Shown piece by piece: positions 1-7,492 of a stretch of 9,948 nucleotides of DNA. The position numbers were made by a program, and so were the translations under genes. The stretch is taken from assembly GCA_900556015.1 (NCBI GenBank), contig USNH01000016.1, positions 1-9,948 on the forward strand, read 5' to 3'. This DNA is from an uncultured Eubacteriales bacterium. Its GTDB lineage: Bacteria; Bacillota_A; Clostridia; Oscillospirales; Oscillospiraceae. The notes below the pieces were generated by a model. That model was not told the origin of the DNA. It ran no database searches and was given only the letters and a program-made list of their open reading frames with translations. The stretch's first letter is position 1. The number at the start of each line of letters is the position of its first letter.

Positions 1-1
1 G

Positions 2-958
2 GTCGGCATCGTCACCGTGGACGACGCCATGGATATCGAAAAGCAGGAAGACGCCACCCAGCTGGCCCGCTTTGGCGGCACGGTGACCACCGACGGCACC
101 GACCTGGACATCCTCGAATCCCCCTTCCGCAAGATGTTCAGCGTGCGCGTGTTCTGGCTGGTGCTGCTGACCCTGTTCGGCGTCGTCACCAGCACCTTCG
201 TGGCCGCGCAGGAAGAGATCCTGTCGCAGGTCATCGTGCTGGCGGCCTTCATCGCGCCCATCGTGGACATGGGCGGCAATGCGGGCAGCCAGTCGGCCAC
301 CCTCGTCATCCGTGCCATGGCGCTGGGCGACGTGAGCCTGCGCTGGCAGGACGTCTGGCGCGTCGTCCGGCGCGAGCTGCCCGTGGCCGCCGCCCTGGGC
401 CTGGTGGTGGCCGGCATGGAGACCGTGCTCGCCTGGTTCTCCAAGGGCATCGATCTGGACGTGCTGCTGGTGGTGGGCCTGAGCATGCTGGTCTGCACCG
501 TGCTGGGCGGCATCATCGGCGTGCTCCTGCCCTTCGTGGCCCGGCGCATCGGCACGGACCCCGCCACCCTGTCCTCGCCCCTCATCACCTCCATCATGGA
601 TCTGGTGGGCGTGTTCATCTACTTCGCCTTCGCCTATGCCTTCCTGGGCGACCTGCTGCGGCAGGCGGGCTACGAGGACGAGAGCTGCGCGCGCTGTGTG
701 GCGCGGCTTGCCTGCCGCTTTCGCGAAGGCAAAGATTTCCCTCATGAGATAGGGCTGTTTCTCAGCTATCCGCCGGAGGACGTGAAGGGCTTCATCGACC
801 ACCGCGCGGGCGGCTTCAAATGCGCCGGACTCTGGAAGGTCTACGGCGACGAGGAAAAAGCGCGCTCGCTATTCGAGAAATACCGAAAATGCACGGAGAT
901 CTACTGCACACTTTGGCAAAGCGGCTTGAAGCTGGAGCAGCTTGCCGTTGCAGTTTGA
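2..958 (+). CDS. mgtE: Chimeric ORF: MgtE magnesium channel C-terminal part fused to DUF3793 C-terminal part (5' end outside window)
   Basis: The reading frame is open from the left edge, so the GTG at 17 is not a true start: the preceding codons read VGIVTVDD, the usual end of the second CBS domain of MgtE. MgtE is a homodimeric inner-membrane Mg2+ channel gated by cytoplasmic N and CBS domains; here only the end of the CBS region and the membrane domain are present. Five hydrophobic segments are visible (around FWLVLLTLFGVV, VIVLAAFIAPIV, VAAALGLVVAG, VLLVVGLSMLVC and MDLVGVFIYFAF). The pore-family motif PIVDMGGNAGSQSAT and the last-helix motif SSPLITSIMD, with its metal-binding Asp, are intact, so the channel domain is almost complete. 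After FLGDLLRQ (about 660) the sequence switches in frame to DUF3793. Identity of the MgtE part is firm. Whether the hybrid protein exists in a cell is doubtful. Confidence 0.85.
   Translation, partial: VGIVTVDDAMDIEKQEDATQLARFGGTVTTDGTDLDILESPFRKMFSVRVFWLVLLTLFGVVTSTFVAAQEEILSQVIVLAAFIAPIVDMGGNAGSQSATLVIRAMALGDVSLRWQDVWRVVRRELPVAAALGLVVAGMETVLAWFSKGIDLDVLLVVGLSMLVCTVLGGIIGVLLPFVARRIGTDPATLSSPLITSIMDLVGVFIYFAFAYAFLGDLLRQAGYEDESCARCVARLACRFREGKDFPHEIGLFLSYPPEDVKGFIDHRAGGFKCAGLWKVYGDEEKARSLFEKYRKCTEIYCTLWQSGLKLEQLAVAV
664..958 (+). pseudogene. DUF3793 family protein, C-terminal fragment only
   Basis: From about GYEDESCARC to the stop, the frame matches the C-terminal half of DUF3793 proteins as I know them: FPHEIGLFLSYPPEDVKGF, then a Cys-containing GGFKCAGLWKVYGDEEKA block and a KYRKCTEIYC tail. 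DUF3793 proteins are usually about 180-200 residues; only about 98 remain and the N-terminal half is missing, replaced by MgtE. No start codon or ribosome binding site belongs to this fragment. The function of DUF3793 is unknown. In Clostridia it is often found directly upstream of a small flavodoxin, as here, which links it loosely to redox or iron metabolism. The 36-base gap to the flavodoxin gene suggests that the intact gene was co-transcribed with it. Confidence 0.8.
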
Positions 959-994
959 TCATATAAAATCATTAAAAGAAAGGAACTTACAAAC

Positions 995-1417
995 ATGAAA
1001 ACTGCTGTTATTTACTGGAGCGGTACGGGCAATACGGAGGCGATGGCGCGTGCCATTGCCGAGGGCATGACCGTCGCGGGCGCAGAGGCTGTGCTGCTCA
1101 CGCCCGCCGAGGTCGCACCCGGCGATCTGAACGCCTACGCCGCCATCGCCTTCGGCTGCCCCGCCATGGGCGCCGAGGTGCTGGAGGAAATGGAGTTCCA
1201 GCCCATGTTCGATGCCTGCAAGCGCAGCCTTGGCGGCAAACGCGTGGCGCTGTTCGGCTCCTACGGCTGGGGCGACGGTGAGTGGATGCGCACTTGGGAG
1301 AGTGACTGCGACAGCGCAGGGGTGAACCTCGTTTGCGAGAGTGTGATCTGCACGGAGACTCCAGACAATGCGGCCCTCGAGGCCTGCCGCGCCCTGGGCA
1401 GGGCGCTGGCTGTATAA
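995..1417 (+). CDS. Short-chain flavodoxin
   Basis: This encodes a 140-residue soluble electron carrier that binds FMN and can replace ferredoxin when iron is limiting. The N-terminus MKTAVIYWSGTGNTEAMA is the first beta strand plus the phosphate-binding loop SGTGNTE (residues 9-15). The block ALFGSYGWGDGEWMRTWE (about residues 84-102) is the second flavin-binding loop. Its length fits the short-chain flavodoxins of Clostridia. The start is set by GAAAGGAA at 979-986, a little under 10 bases upstream. It lies 36 bases after the DUF3793 fragment and about 107 bases before the first ABC gene on the same strand. A flavodoxin beside putative iron-chelate transport genes suggests an iron-starvation response, but no convincing Fur box was found. 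The identification is secure; the physiological partner is unknown. Confidence 0.93.
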   Translation: MKTAVIYWSGTGNTEAMARAIAEGMTVAGAEAVLLTPAEVAPGDLNAYAAIAFGCPAMGAEVLEEMEFQPMFDACKRSLGGKRVALFGSYGWGDGEWMRTWESDCDSAGVNLVCESVICTETPDNAALEACRALGRALAV

Positions 1418-1459
1418 GAAGAAAGCCTGCGATATGCATTAAAAAATACCCGCCAGTTA

Positions 1460-1480
1460 GCCGCCTCTAACCGAGGCGGC
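1460..1480. terminator. Intergenic GC-rich hairpin, possible attenuator or weak terminator
   Basis: GCCGCCTC at 1460-1467 pairs perfectly with GAGGCGGC at 1473-1480 across a 5-base loop (TAACC). It lies between the flavodoxin stop and the first ABC gene. No T-run follows on the + strand, and on the - strand the T-run (1441-1446) lies some 13 bases from the stem, so it is not a classical intrinsic terminator in either direction. It could slow transcription, protect the flavodoxin mRNA 3' end, or set a different expression level for the downstream transporter genes. Confidence 0.5.
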
Positions 1481-1524
1481 GCATCCTCCAAGAATTTACA
1501 TATTTTTAGAAAGGAACACGGAAT

Positions 1525-3318
1525 ATGAGCAAACAGAAAAAAGAAAAGCAGCCGCCGGTGCTGGGCAGGCTGCTGGAATACGCCGGAGGGCATAAGTGGC
1601 TGTCCGTATTGGGCTGCGGGCTGTCCGGCGTTTCGGCGGCGGTCGGCATTTTCCCGTTTGTCTTTGTCTGGTACGCGGCCCGTGGCATTTTAACGCCGGG
1701 AGGCGGCGTTCCGGCAGGGCTTGCCCGCTACGGCTGGTATGCGCTGGCGGCGGCACTTCTGAGCGCGGCTGTGTATTTCGCCGGGCTCATGTGTACACAC
1801 CTTGCGGCCTTCCGGGTGGCGACGAATATGCGAAAGGCGGCGGTCGCCCATCTCGTTGACCTGCCGCTGGGGTACTTTAACGCCAATCTTACGGGGCGGC
1901 TGCGCAAGCAGATCGACGACAACGCGGCGCTGACAGAAACGCTCCTTGCCCATACCATCCCCGACGCGGTGGGCGGGATCGTAACGCCGATACTGGCGGT
2001 GGGACTGCTCTTCGTTTTTGACTGGCGCATGGGGCTTGCCTGCCTGATCCCCATGGTCATCGGGCTTGTCTGCCTGATGAGCATGATGACCGGGACGGGC
2101 ATGAAGTTCTTTGAGGAATACCAGCGCGCCGGAGAGCGCATTTCCGCCGAGGCCACGGAGTATGTCCGGGGCATCCCGGTGGTGAAGGTGTTCCAGCAGA
2201 CGGTTTACTCCTTCAAGAGCTTTCATGCCGCCATCCTCAGCTACCGCGACCTTGCCAGCGGCTACGCCATGATGTGCCGTATGCCCTACACCCTGCTTAC
2301 GGTGGTGCTGAACGCCATGTTCCTGTTTCTCATGCCCTTGGGAATGGTTCTCATCGGCGGCGCGGCGGACGGCTGGGCGGTGCTGGCCGATCTGGTGTTT
2401 TACATCTTCTTCGCGCCCCAGCTTGCCTTTATGATGGAGCGGCTGATGTACGCGGCCAACGCGCAGATGGAGGCCGCCGAGGCGGTGAACAAGCTGGAGG
2501 CCATATTGAAGGAGTCCCCCCTTCCCGAGCCTGCGGCGGACAGCGGAAGCAGGCCTGCGGACAGCGGCATCTCCTTTGAAAACGTCACCTTTTCCTATGA
2601 CGGCGCGGACAGACCCGCGCTGACAAATGTGAGCTTCCACCTGCCGCAGGGGGAGGCGTGGGCGCTGGTGGGCCCCTCCGGCGGCGGCAAGACCACCATC
2701 GCCCGGCTGATCCCGCGCTTTTTCGATGTGCAGGCAGGGGCGGTGCTCCTGGGCGGACGGGATGTGCGCAGCATCCCCACCGCGGAGCTGATGGAGCAGA
2801 TCTCCTTTGTCTTTCAGGAGGTGCGCCTGTTTAAGAAGAGCATCCGCGACAACATCCGCGCCGCCCGGCCGGACGCAACCGAGGCGGAGATATTACACGC
2901 GGCGCAGCTTGCTCAGTGCAGCGATATTCTGGAAAAGACGCCGGGCGGGCTGGACGCCGTGATCGGTGCCAAGGGCGTGTACCTCTCCGGCGGCGAGATG
3001 CAGCGCATCGCGCTGGCTCGGGCGATCTTAAAGGACGCGCCCATCGTGGTGCTGGATGAGGCCAGCTCCTTTGCAGACCCGGAGAACGAGGCGAAGATAC
3101 AGAAGGCTTTCGAGGCACTGATGAAGGGCAAGACCGTGCTGATGATCGCCCACCGCCTGTCCACGGTGCGGAACATGGATCGCATCCTCGTCATCCGGGA
3201 CGGCGGGATCGCCGAGGAAGGAAAGCACGACGAGCTTCTTGAAAAGGGCGGCGTATACGCCGCCATGTGGGAGGAATACCAAAAGGCCGCGCAGTGGAAG
3301 GTAGGAGGTGCCGCATGA
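1525..3318 (+). CDS. ABC half-transporter 1, exporter fold (membrane domain plus ATPase), YbtP/IrtA-like
   Basis: This 597-residue protein has a six-helix type-1 exporter-fold membrane domain (about residues 25-320), followed by a nucleotide-binding domain (about 345-590). All ATPase motifs are present: Walker A GPSGGGKTT (383-391), Q-loop FVFQE, signature LSGGEMQ (487-493), Walker B with D511 and catalytic E512, and switch His543. The D-loop region reads SSFADPENE rather than the usual SALD-type; as I recall this is common in siderophore-type pairs such as YbtP/YbtQ and IrtA/IrtB. The start ATG follows AGAAAGGAA at 1509-1517. The stop overlaps the next gene by ATGA, pointing to a heterodimer made in equal amounts. 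By family, such pairs are either drug exporters or, unusually for this fold, iron-siderophore importers. The flavodoxin and ECF neighbours favour import, but a multidrug exporter cannot be excluded. Confidence 0.9.
   Translation: MSKQKKEKQPPVLGRLLEYAGGHKWLSVLGCGLSGVSAAVGIFPFVFVWYAARGILTPGGGVPAGLARYGWYALAAALLSAAVYFAGLMCTHLAAFRVATNMRKAAVAHLVDLPLGYFNANLTGRLRKQIDDNAALTETLLAHTIPDAVGGIVTPILAVGLLFVFDWRMGLACLIPMVIGLVCLMSMMTGTGMKFFEEYQRAGERISAEATEYVRGIPVVKVFQQTVYSFKSFHAAILSYRDLASGYAMMCRMPYTLLTVVLNAMFLFLMPLGMVLIGGAADGWAVLADLVFYIFFAPQLAFMMERLMYAANAQMEAAEAVNKLEAILKESPLPEPAADSGSRPADSGISFENVTFSYDGADRPALTNVSFHLPQGEAWALVGPSGGGKTTIARLIPRFFDVQAGAVLLGGRDVRSIPTAELMEQISFVFQEVRLFKKSIRDNIRAARPDATEAEILHAAQLAQCSDILEKTPGGLDAVIGAKGVYLSGGEMQRIALARAILKDAPIVVLDEASSFADPENEAKIQKAFEALMKGKTVLMIAHRLSTVRNMDRILVIRDGGIAEEGKHDELLEKGGVYAAMWEEYQKAAQWKVGGAA
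3303..3308 (+). promoter_or_regulatory. Ribosome binding site of ABC half-transporter 2
   Basis: AGGAGG lies inside the last codons of the upstream ABC gene, 6 bases before the ATG at 3315. It fixes the start there rather than at the upstream in-frame codon at 3267 and shows that the two genes are translationally coupled. Confidence 0.8.
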
Positions 3319-5057
3319 TCGAACGCATCCGCAAAAAATACGCCATGACGGAGAAGGGCGCAAAAGACTATGTGGCCGCCGTGTTCTGGTCCGTACTGGT
3401 CAACATCAGCAAAATGCTGCCGGTGGGCGTGCTGGCCACGGCACTCTCCGGCATCGTAGAGGCGCTGACAAACGGCACCGACCCAAGGGCGGGGCTTACG
3501 CGCTTTCTGGCCGCGGGCGTTCTTGCCCTCGCCGCGCTCTTTGTGACCTTCCTGATCCAATACAGAGCCCTATACGAAGCCACCTACCGGGAGAGTGCCA
3601 ACCGCCGCATCCGGCTGGCGGAGGTGCTGCGCCAGCTTCCGCTGTCCTTCTTCGGAAACCGGGACCTGACTGACCTGACCACCACCATCATGGGGGATAC
3701 GGAGACGCTGGAAAAGGCATTCTCCCACTTTTACCCCGCCATGCACGGCGCGCTCATCTCCACGGCGCTGATTTCCGCAGGCATGCTGCTTTACGACTGG
3801 CGGATGGCGCTGGCTCTTTTGTGGGTGGTGCCTGCGTCGCTGCTGATGGTCTATCTCTCCCGGCGCATGGAAAAGCGGCATATAACGAAGGGGCTCGTCA
3901 CCCGCCGCGCGGCCACCGACGCCATGCAGGAGGTGCTGGAGTGCGCGCCGGAGATCAAGGCGTGCAACCAGAAGGCGCGGTATATCGCCGACCTGAACCG
4001 CAGGCTGGACGAGGCGGAGCGTGACACCATCCGGGGCGAGCTGTTCACAGGCTCCGTAGTCACGGCGGCGCAGTCTTTCCTAAAGCTGGGCATCGCCACC
4101 ACCGTCCTCACGGGGGTAACGCTGATGAGCCGCGGCGACCTGGCGCTGATCCCGTTTCTGATGTTCCTTATCGCCGCCACCCGGGTATATGACCCCATCG
4201 GCTCCATGTTTGCCAACATGGCCGCGGTTTTCGCCTGCGAGGTGCGCATCGAGCGTATGCAGGAGATCGAGAACGAAAAGCGCATGACCGGACTGACCGA
4301 ATATGATCCCGATGGCTACGACATCCGCTTTGAGCACGTGACCTTTGCCTACCGGGAAAAAGAGGATGTGCTAAGAGACGTCTCCTTTACGGCGAAGCAG
4401 GGGCAGGTGACGGCGCTGGTGGGCCCCTCCGGCGGCGGCAAGTCCACGGCAGCCAGGCTGGCGGCCCGCTTCTGGGACATAGCGGAGGGAACGGTGCGGC
4501 TGGGCGGCGTGGATGTGTCCACGGTGGACGGCGAGGCACTGCTGAAAAACTACGCCATCGTATTTCAGGATGTGGTGCTGTTTGCCGATTCCGTGATGGA
4601 AAACATCCGCCTCGGCAAGCGGGACGCCACCGACGAGGAGGTGCTGGCGGCGGCGAAGGCGGCGCAGTGCGACGCCTTTGTATCCAGGCTGCCGGAGGGC
4701 TACCATACCATGATCGGGGAAAACGGCTCCCGGCTCTCCGGCGGCGAGCGGCAGCGCATCTCCATTGCCCGCGCCATCTTGAAGGACGCGCCGGTGATTT
4801 TGCTGGACGAGGCCACGGCCTCGCTGGACGTGGAAAACGAAACGGCGGTGCAGGCGGCGCTGTCCGGATTGATCAAGGATAAGACGGTGCTCATCATCGC
4901 GCACCGCATGCGTACCGTCATGAACGCCGATCAGATCGTCCTGCTCTCCGGCGGCCGCGTGGTTGAGATGGGTTCTCCGGCCGAGCTGCTGAAAAAGAAC
5001 GGCCTGTTCCGCCACATGGCGCAGCTCCAGAGCGAGAGCATGGAGTGGACGGCGTAG
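3315..5057 (+). CDS. ABC half-transporter 2, exporter fold (membrane domain plus ATPase), YbtQ/IrtB-like
   Basis: This 580-residue partner of the upstream ABC protein has the same architecture: a six-helix membrane domain (about residues 20-310) and an ATPase domain (about 335-575). Motifs seen are Walker A GPSGGGKS (370-377), Q-loop IVFQD, signature LSGGERQ (474-480), Walker B with D498 and catalytic E499, D-loop SLDVENE and switch His530. Both ATP sites of a heterodimer would therefore look catalytically competent, unlike many heterodimeric exporters with one degenerate site. The ATG at 3315 overlaps the TGA of the first gene, with AGGAGG in front. A 70-base gap then leads to the ECF S-component gene. 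It probably forms a heterodimer in the cytoplasmic membrane with ABC protein 1, with iron-chelate import as the leading hypothesis. The substrate is not determinable from the sequence. Confidence 0.9.
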   Translation: MIERIRKKYAMTEKGAKDYVAAVFWSVLVNISKMLPVGVLATALSGIVEALTNGTDPRAGLTRFLAAGVLALAALFVTFLIQYRALYEATYRESANRRIRLAEVLRQLPLSFFGNRDLTDLTTTIMGDTETLEKAFSHFYPAMHGALISTALISAGMLLYDWRMALALLWVVPASLLMVYLSRRMEKRHITKGLVTRRAATDAMQEVLECAPEIKACNQKARYIADLNRRLDEAERDTIRGELFTGSVVTAAQSFLKLGIATTVLTGVTLMSRGDLALIPFLMFLIAATRVYDPIGSMFANMAAVFACEVRIERMQEIENEKRMTGLTEYDPDGYDIRFEHVTFAYREKEDVLRDVSFTAKQGQVTALVGPSGGGKSTAARLAARFWDIAEGTVRLGGVDVSTVDGEALLKNYAIVFQDVVLFADSVMENIRLGKRDATDEEVLAAAKAAQCDAFVSRLPEGYHTMIGENGSRLSGGERQRISIARAILKDAPVILLDEATASLDVENETAVQAALSGLIKDKTVLIIAHRMRTVMNADQIVLLSGGRVVEMGSPAELLKKNGLFRHMAQLQSESMEWTA

Positions 5058-5115
5058 AAAAACCTGAAGGAAACAGGATCCCAAGTGCAATATTGGAAAA
5101 CGAAGTATCGAAAAC

Positions 5116-5124
5116 AAGGAGGAG
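5116..5124 (+). promoter_or_regulatory. Strong ribosome binding site of the ECF S component
   Basis: AAGGAGGAG ends 3 bases before the ATG at 5128 (its AAGGAGG core has about 5 bases of spacing). It is the strongest ribosome binding site among the + strand genes and confirms that start. Confidence 0.75.
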
Positions 5125-5127
5125 TTT

Positions 5128-5730
5128 ATGAAAGAAACAAATAAATGGTCTGTCAGGGATGTGATCACCACGGTGCTGCTTTCGGCGGTGCTGATCGTGA
5201 TCCAGCTCGTTATCAATATGGTCTGCATGGCCAACGACTTTGTCAGCATGGTGCTGTCGGTGGGGATCACCATGTTCCTCTGCGCGCCGGTCTATATGCT
5301 CATGGTCAGCCGGATCGGCAAGCGTTTTGTGACGCTGATCTATATGACGATCCTCGGCGTGATTTTCCTGCTGATGGGCAACTGGTTCTTGCTTCCTTAT
5401 TATGTTCTTGTGGGAATCCTCTGCGAGGCGATTCTCTGGAAGGAAGGCTCCTGCCAAAAGCCGAAACGGCTGACCGCCGCCTGGACGGTGGCGAGCCTTT
5501 TATACAACGGGGTCAATCTGCTGCCCATCTGGTTCTTCTGGGACACCTACTACGATTTTGCGCTGGCAAGCGGTATGGAGCAGAGCTACATCGATTCCTA
5601 TGTGCGTTACTACACCTCTCCCGGCTGGCTGGCCTTTATTCTGCTGTTTACGACGCTGATGGGCTTTTTGGGCTGCATGGTGGGCAGTCGGCTGATCCGC
5701 AGGCATTTTCAGAAGGCCGGCGTTCTATGA
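5128..5730 (+). CDS. ECF transporter substrate-binding S component, MptD / Trep_Strep family
   Basis: This 200-residue integral membrane protein is the substrate-capturing subunit of an energy-coupling factor importer. A basic, polar N-terminus (MKETNKWSVRD) leads into about six hydrophobic segments. The C-terminal part (SLLYNGVNLLPIWFF, a YYTSPGW element, a last helix rich in Gly, then the basic tail RLIRRHFQKAGVL) matches the MptD/Trep_Strep S-component family as I know it. S components of this family usually sit next to their own T and A genes, as here, meaning a dedicated rather than shared ECF module. The stop overlaps the EcfT start by ATGA. The ligand is unknown. Proximity to siderophore-type ABC genes and flavodoxin suggests a metal chelate or cofactor, which is inference. 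Confidence 0.85.
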   Translation: MKETNKWSVRDVITTVLLSAVLIVIQLVINMVCMANDFVSMVLSVGITMFLCAPVYMLMVSRIGKRFVTLIYMTILGVIFLLMGNWFLLPYYVLVGILCEAILWKEGSCQKPKRLTAAWTVASLLYNGVNLLPIWFFWDTYYDFALASGMEQSYIDSYVRYYTSPGWLAFILLFTTLMGFLGCMVGSRLIRRHFQKAGVL

Positions 5731-6425
5731 GAGCGGACGCATCCTTTGCGGTGCCGGTCAAGCTGTGGGCGCTGCTGTGCGTCTTTGCCGGAGTAACCAT
5801 CGGCGGGAATGTGCTGCTTACCTGCATCCTGACCGGCGGGGCGCTTCTTTATCTCGTCTTACAGCGGAACTTCCGCCTTGCCGCGTCCTATGGCTGCTTT
5901 TATCTGCTGCTGGCGCTGCTGCTGTACGGTATCCGCTTCCACGGGCTGCACATGCCGGTCTTTTCGGAATTTTATGTTCTGATGTTCTGGAATCTGTCAC
6001 CGATCTTTCTGGTGTCATGGGATCTGATCACCACGCCGCCGGGGATGCTCTCCGCGTTTTTATCCCGCCTCCGTATGCCCACCCCGTTCATTCTCGGGCT
6101 TCTTGTGGTTTTTCGCTTCTTCCCTACCATGCGGACGGAGCTAAAGGGCGTAGGCAGGTCCATGAAAAACCGGGGGCTGACCGCAGCGGGACAGCTGCTC
6201 GCACATCCCGTGCAGAGCATAGAGTATGTGCTGGTTCCGTTTCTTCTTCGGGTATTGCAGCTTGCCGATCAGCTTTCCGTTTCCGCCGTTGCAAGAGGCG
6301 CGGAGCGTCCGGGCGTGCGCGGCAGCTATTATGAGCAAAAGGCCGGGGCGCGGGATCACATCGCGGCAGCCGCATGTGCGCTGGTCACGGCTTCCTATTT
6401 GGTTTTGGAAAGGAGCATGGCATGA
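5727..6425 (+). CDS. ECF transporter transmembrane T component
   Basis: This 232-residue membrane protein couples the ATPases to the S component. Hydrophobic segments fill the N-terminal two thirds (LWALLCVFAGVTI, LTCILTGGALLYLVL, LAASYGCFYLLLALLLYG and FILGLLVVFRFFP). They are followed by a basic cytoplasmic region (TMRTELKGVGRSMKNRGL) and the coupling-helix motif AVARGAERPG, which corresponds to the Ala-Arg-Gly signature of EcfT proteins. The start ATG at 5727 overlaps the S-component stop and the gene's own stop overlaps the ATPase start at 6422. The frame is open well upstream (to 5145), but that part only shadows the S-component gene. Length is slightly below the usual ~250 residues, as is common for dedicated T components. 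No symbol is given because the operon has no recognised substrate-specific name. Confidence 0.87.
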   Translation: MRADASFAVPVKLWALLCVFAGVTIGGNVLLTCILTGGALLYLVLQRNFRLAASYGCFYLLLALLLYGIRFHGLHMPVFSEFYVLMFWNLSPIFLVSWDLITTPPGMLSAFLSRLRMPTPFILGLLVVFRFFPTMRTELKGVGRSMKNRGLTAAGQLLAHPVQSIEYVLVPFLLRVLQLADQLSVSAVARGAERPGVRGSYYEQKAGARDHIAAAACALVTASYLVLERSMA

Positions 6426-7492
6426 TCGAGCTTACACGCGCTTCTTTTCAATACGAAAACTCAGACAGAGGCGTACAGGACATTTCCCTTTCGGTAAAAA
6501 GCGGCGAATGCGTCGTGCTGACGGGGCTTTCCGGCTGCGGCAAGACCACCGTGACAAGGCTTGTCAACGGGCTTGCGCCGTCCTACTATCCCGGAGTTTT
6601 CAGCGGAAGCGTGAGGATAGACGGCAAGGACATATCAAGGCTTTCCACATGGGAGATCGGACACTTGGTGGGAAGCGTTTTTCAGGACCCCAAAAGCCAG
6701 TTCTTTTCCTCCGAGCTCGCCGGAGAGGTGGCCTTTCCCTGCGAGAATTACGGCCTGTCCGCCCGGGAGATACGGGAGAGGACGGACGCCGCCATAGAGG
6801 CATTGAAGCTGTCCCATTTGAAAGACAGGGCAGTTGACGTCCTCTCAAGCGGAGAAAAGCAGCGGGCGGCCATTGCGTCCGTATATGCCATGAAGCCAAA
6901 GGTCTTTGTGTGCGACGAGCCGACGGCCAACCTTGATGCCGCCGGGACAAGGCAGCTTGCGCAGACCCTTCGGCAGCTCAAGGAGCAGGGCTTTACCCTG
7001 CTCCTCGCGGAGCATCGGATCGACTGGCTGATGGGGATCGCAGACCGGTTTTTATATCTGCGGGACGGCAGAATAGAGGCCGAGTATGCGCCACAGGACT
7101 TACTTCTTCTTCCGGAAGCAGACATCTTGGGCATGGGTCTGCGTTCTCCGCATGAGGGAAAGAGCCTTCCCGTTCCCTCCGTATTGGACGAAAGCCCTGC
7201 CGTCTTGAAGACAGCAGGGCTCTCGAAAAGAATACGCAGAGAAGTTATTTTTGAGGATATTTCGCTGTCCGTTCCAAAGGGCAAAGTGACCGCCATAACG
7301 GGGCAAAACGGCGCGGGGAAAACCACCCTTGCGCAGATCCTCTGCGGGCTGGCGAAGCAGACAAGGGGACATATCCTGATAGATGGGAAAAAAGCAAGAG
7401 CGGCCGTCCGGCGCAGGGATATCTATTACTGCGGCAACGACACGTCAACGCAGTTCTTTACGGCAAGCGCGGCGGAGGAGCTGCTGCCATAA
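6422..7492 (+). CDS. Double ECF ATPase, truncated within the second ATPase domain
   Basis: This encodes a 356-residue remnant of a two-domain EcfA-type ATPase that would normally be about 450-500 residues. Domain 1 is complete: Walker A GLSGCGKTT (35-43), Q-loop VFQDPKSQFF, signature LSSGEKQ (141-147), Walker B D165-E166 in CDEPTANLD and switch His198. Domain 2 begins around residue 265 and has Walker A GQNGAGKTT (294-302) and the Q-loop region up to TSTQFFTASAAEELLP, then a TAA. The signature, Walker B and switch His of domain 2 are all missing. Because ECF modules need two nucleotide-binding domains facing each other, this product is probably inactive unless domain 1 pairs with itself. The ATG follows AAAGGAG and overlaps the EcfT stop. 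The next gene begins 46 bases on, on the opposite strand. Truncation could be biological or an assembly join. Confidence 0.85.
   Translation: MIELTRASFQYENSDRGVQDISLSVKSGECVVLTGLSGCGKTTVTRLVNGLAPSYYPGVFSGSVRIDGKDISRLSTWEIGHLVGSVFQDPKSQFFSSELAGEVAFPCENYGLSAREIRERTDAAIEALKLSHLKDRAVDVLSSGEKQRAAIASVYAMKPKVFVCDEPTANLDAAGTRQLAQTLRQLKEQGFTLLLAEHRIDWLMGIADRFLYLRDGRIEAEYAPQDLLLLPEADILGMGLRSPHEGKSLPVPSVLDESPAVLKTAGLSKRIRREVIFEDISLSVPKGKVTAITGQNGAGKTTLAQILCGLAKQTRGHILIDGKKARAAVRRRDIYYCGNDTSTQFFTASAAEELLP

Noticed and set aside
942..969. Possible promoter before flavodoxin (TTGCCG, 16-base gap, TAAAAT)
   Set aside because: Both hexamers match poorly and the -35 lies in the DUF3793 coding tail. The AT-rich 36-base gap could produce this by chance. 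A Fur box was also looked for here and none was convincing.
1690..2640. Long open frame (316 codons) on the - strand opposite ABC1
   Set aside because: It is fully antisense to a clear ABC transporter gene. Its His-, Gln- and Arg-rich composition is typical of GC-rich antisense shadow frames, and no domain is recognisable.
5063..5077. CCTG-N7-CAGG inverted repeat after ABC2
   Set aside because: A 4-base stem is too short to support a terminator or regulator site, and no T-run follows.
4371..5273. 300-codon - strand frame across the end of ABC2 and the S-component start
   Set aside because: It covers two well-supported + strand genes, has no ribosome binding site and shows shadow-like composition.
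5145..5726. Upstream extension of the EcfT frame
   Set aside because: The frame is open but overlaps the S-component gene throughout. The real EcfT start is the ATGA overlap at 5727, and the upstream translation has no membrane pattern of its own.
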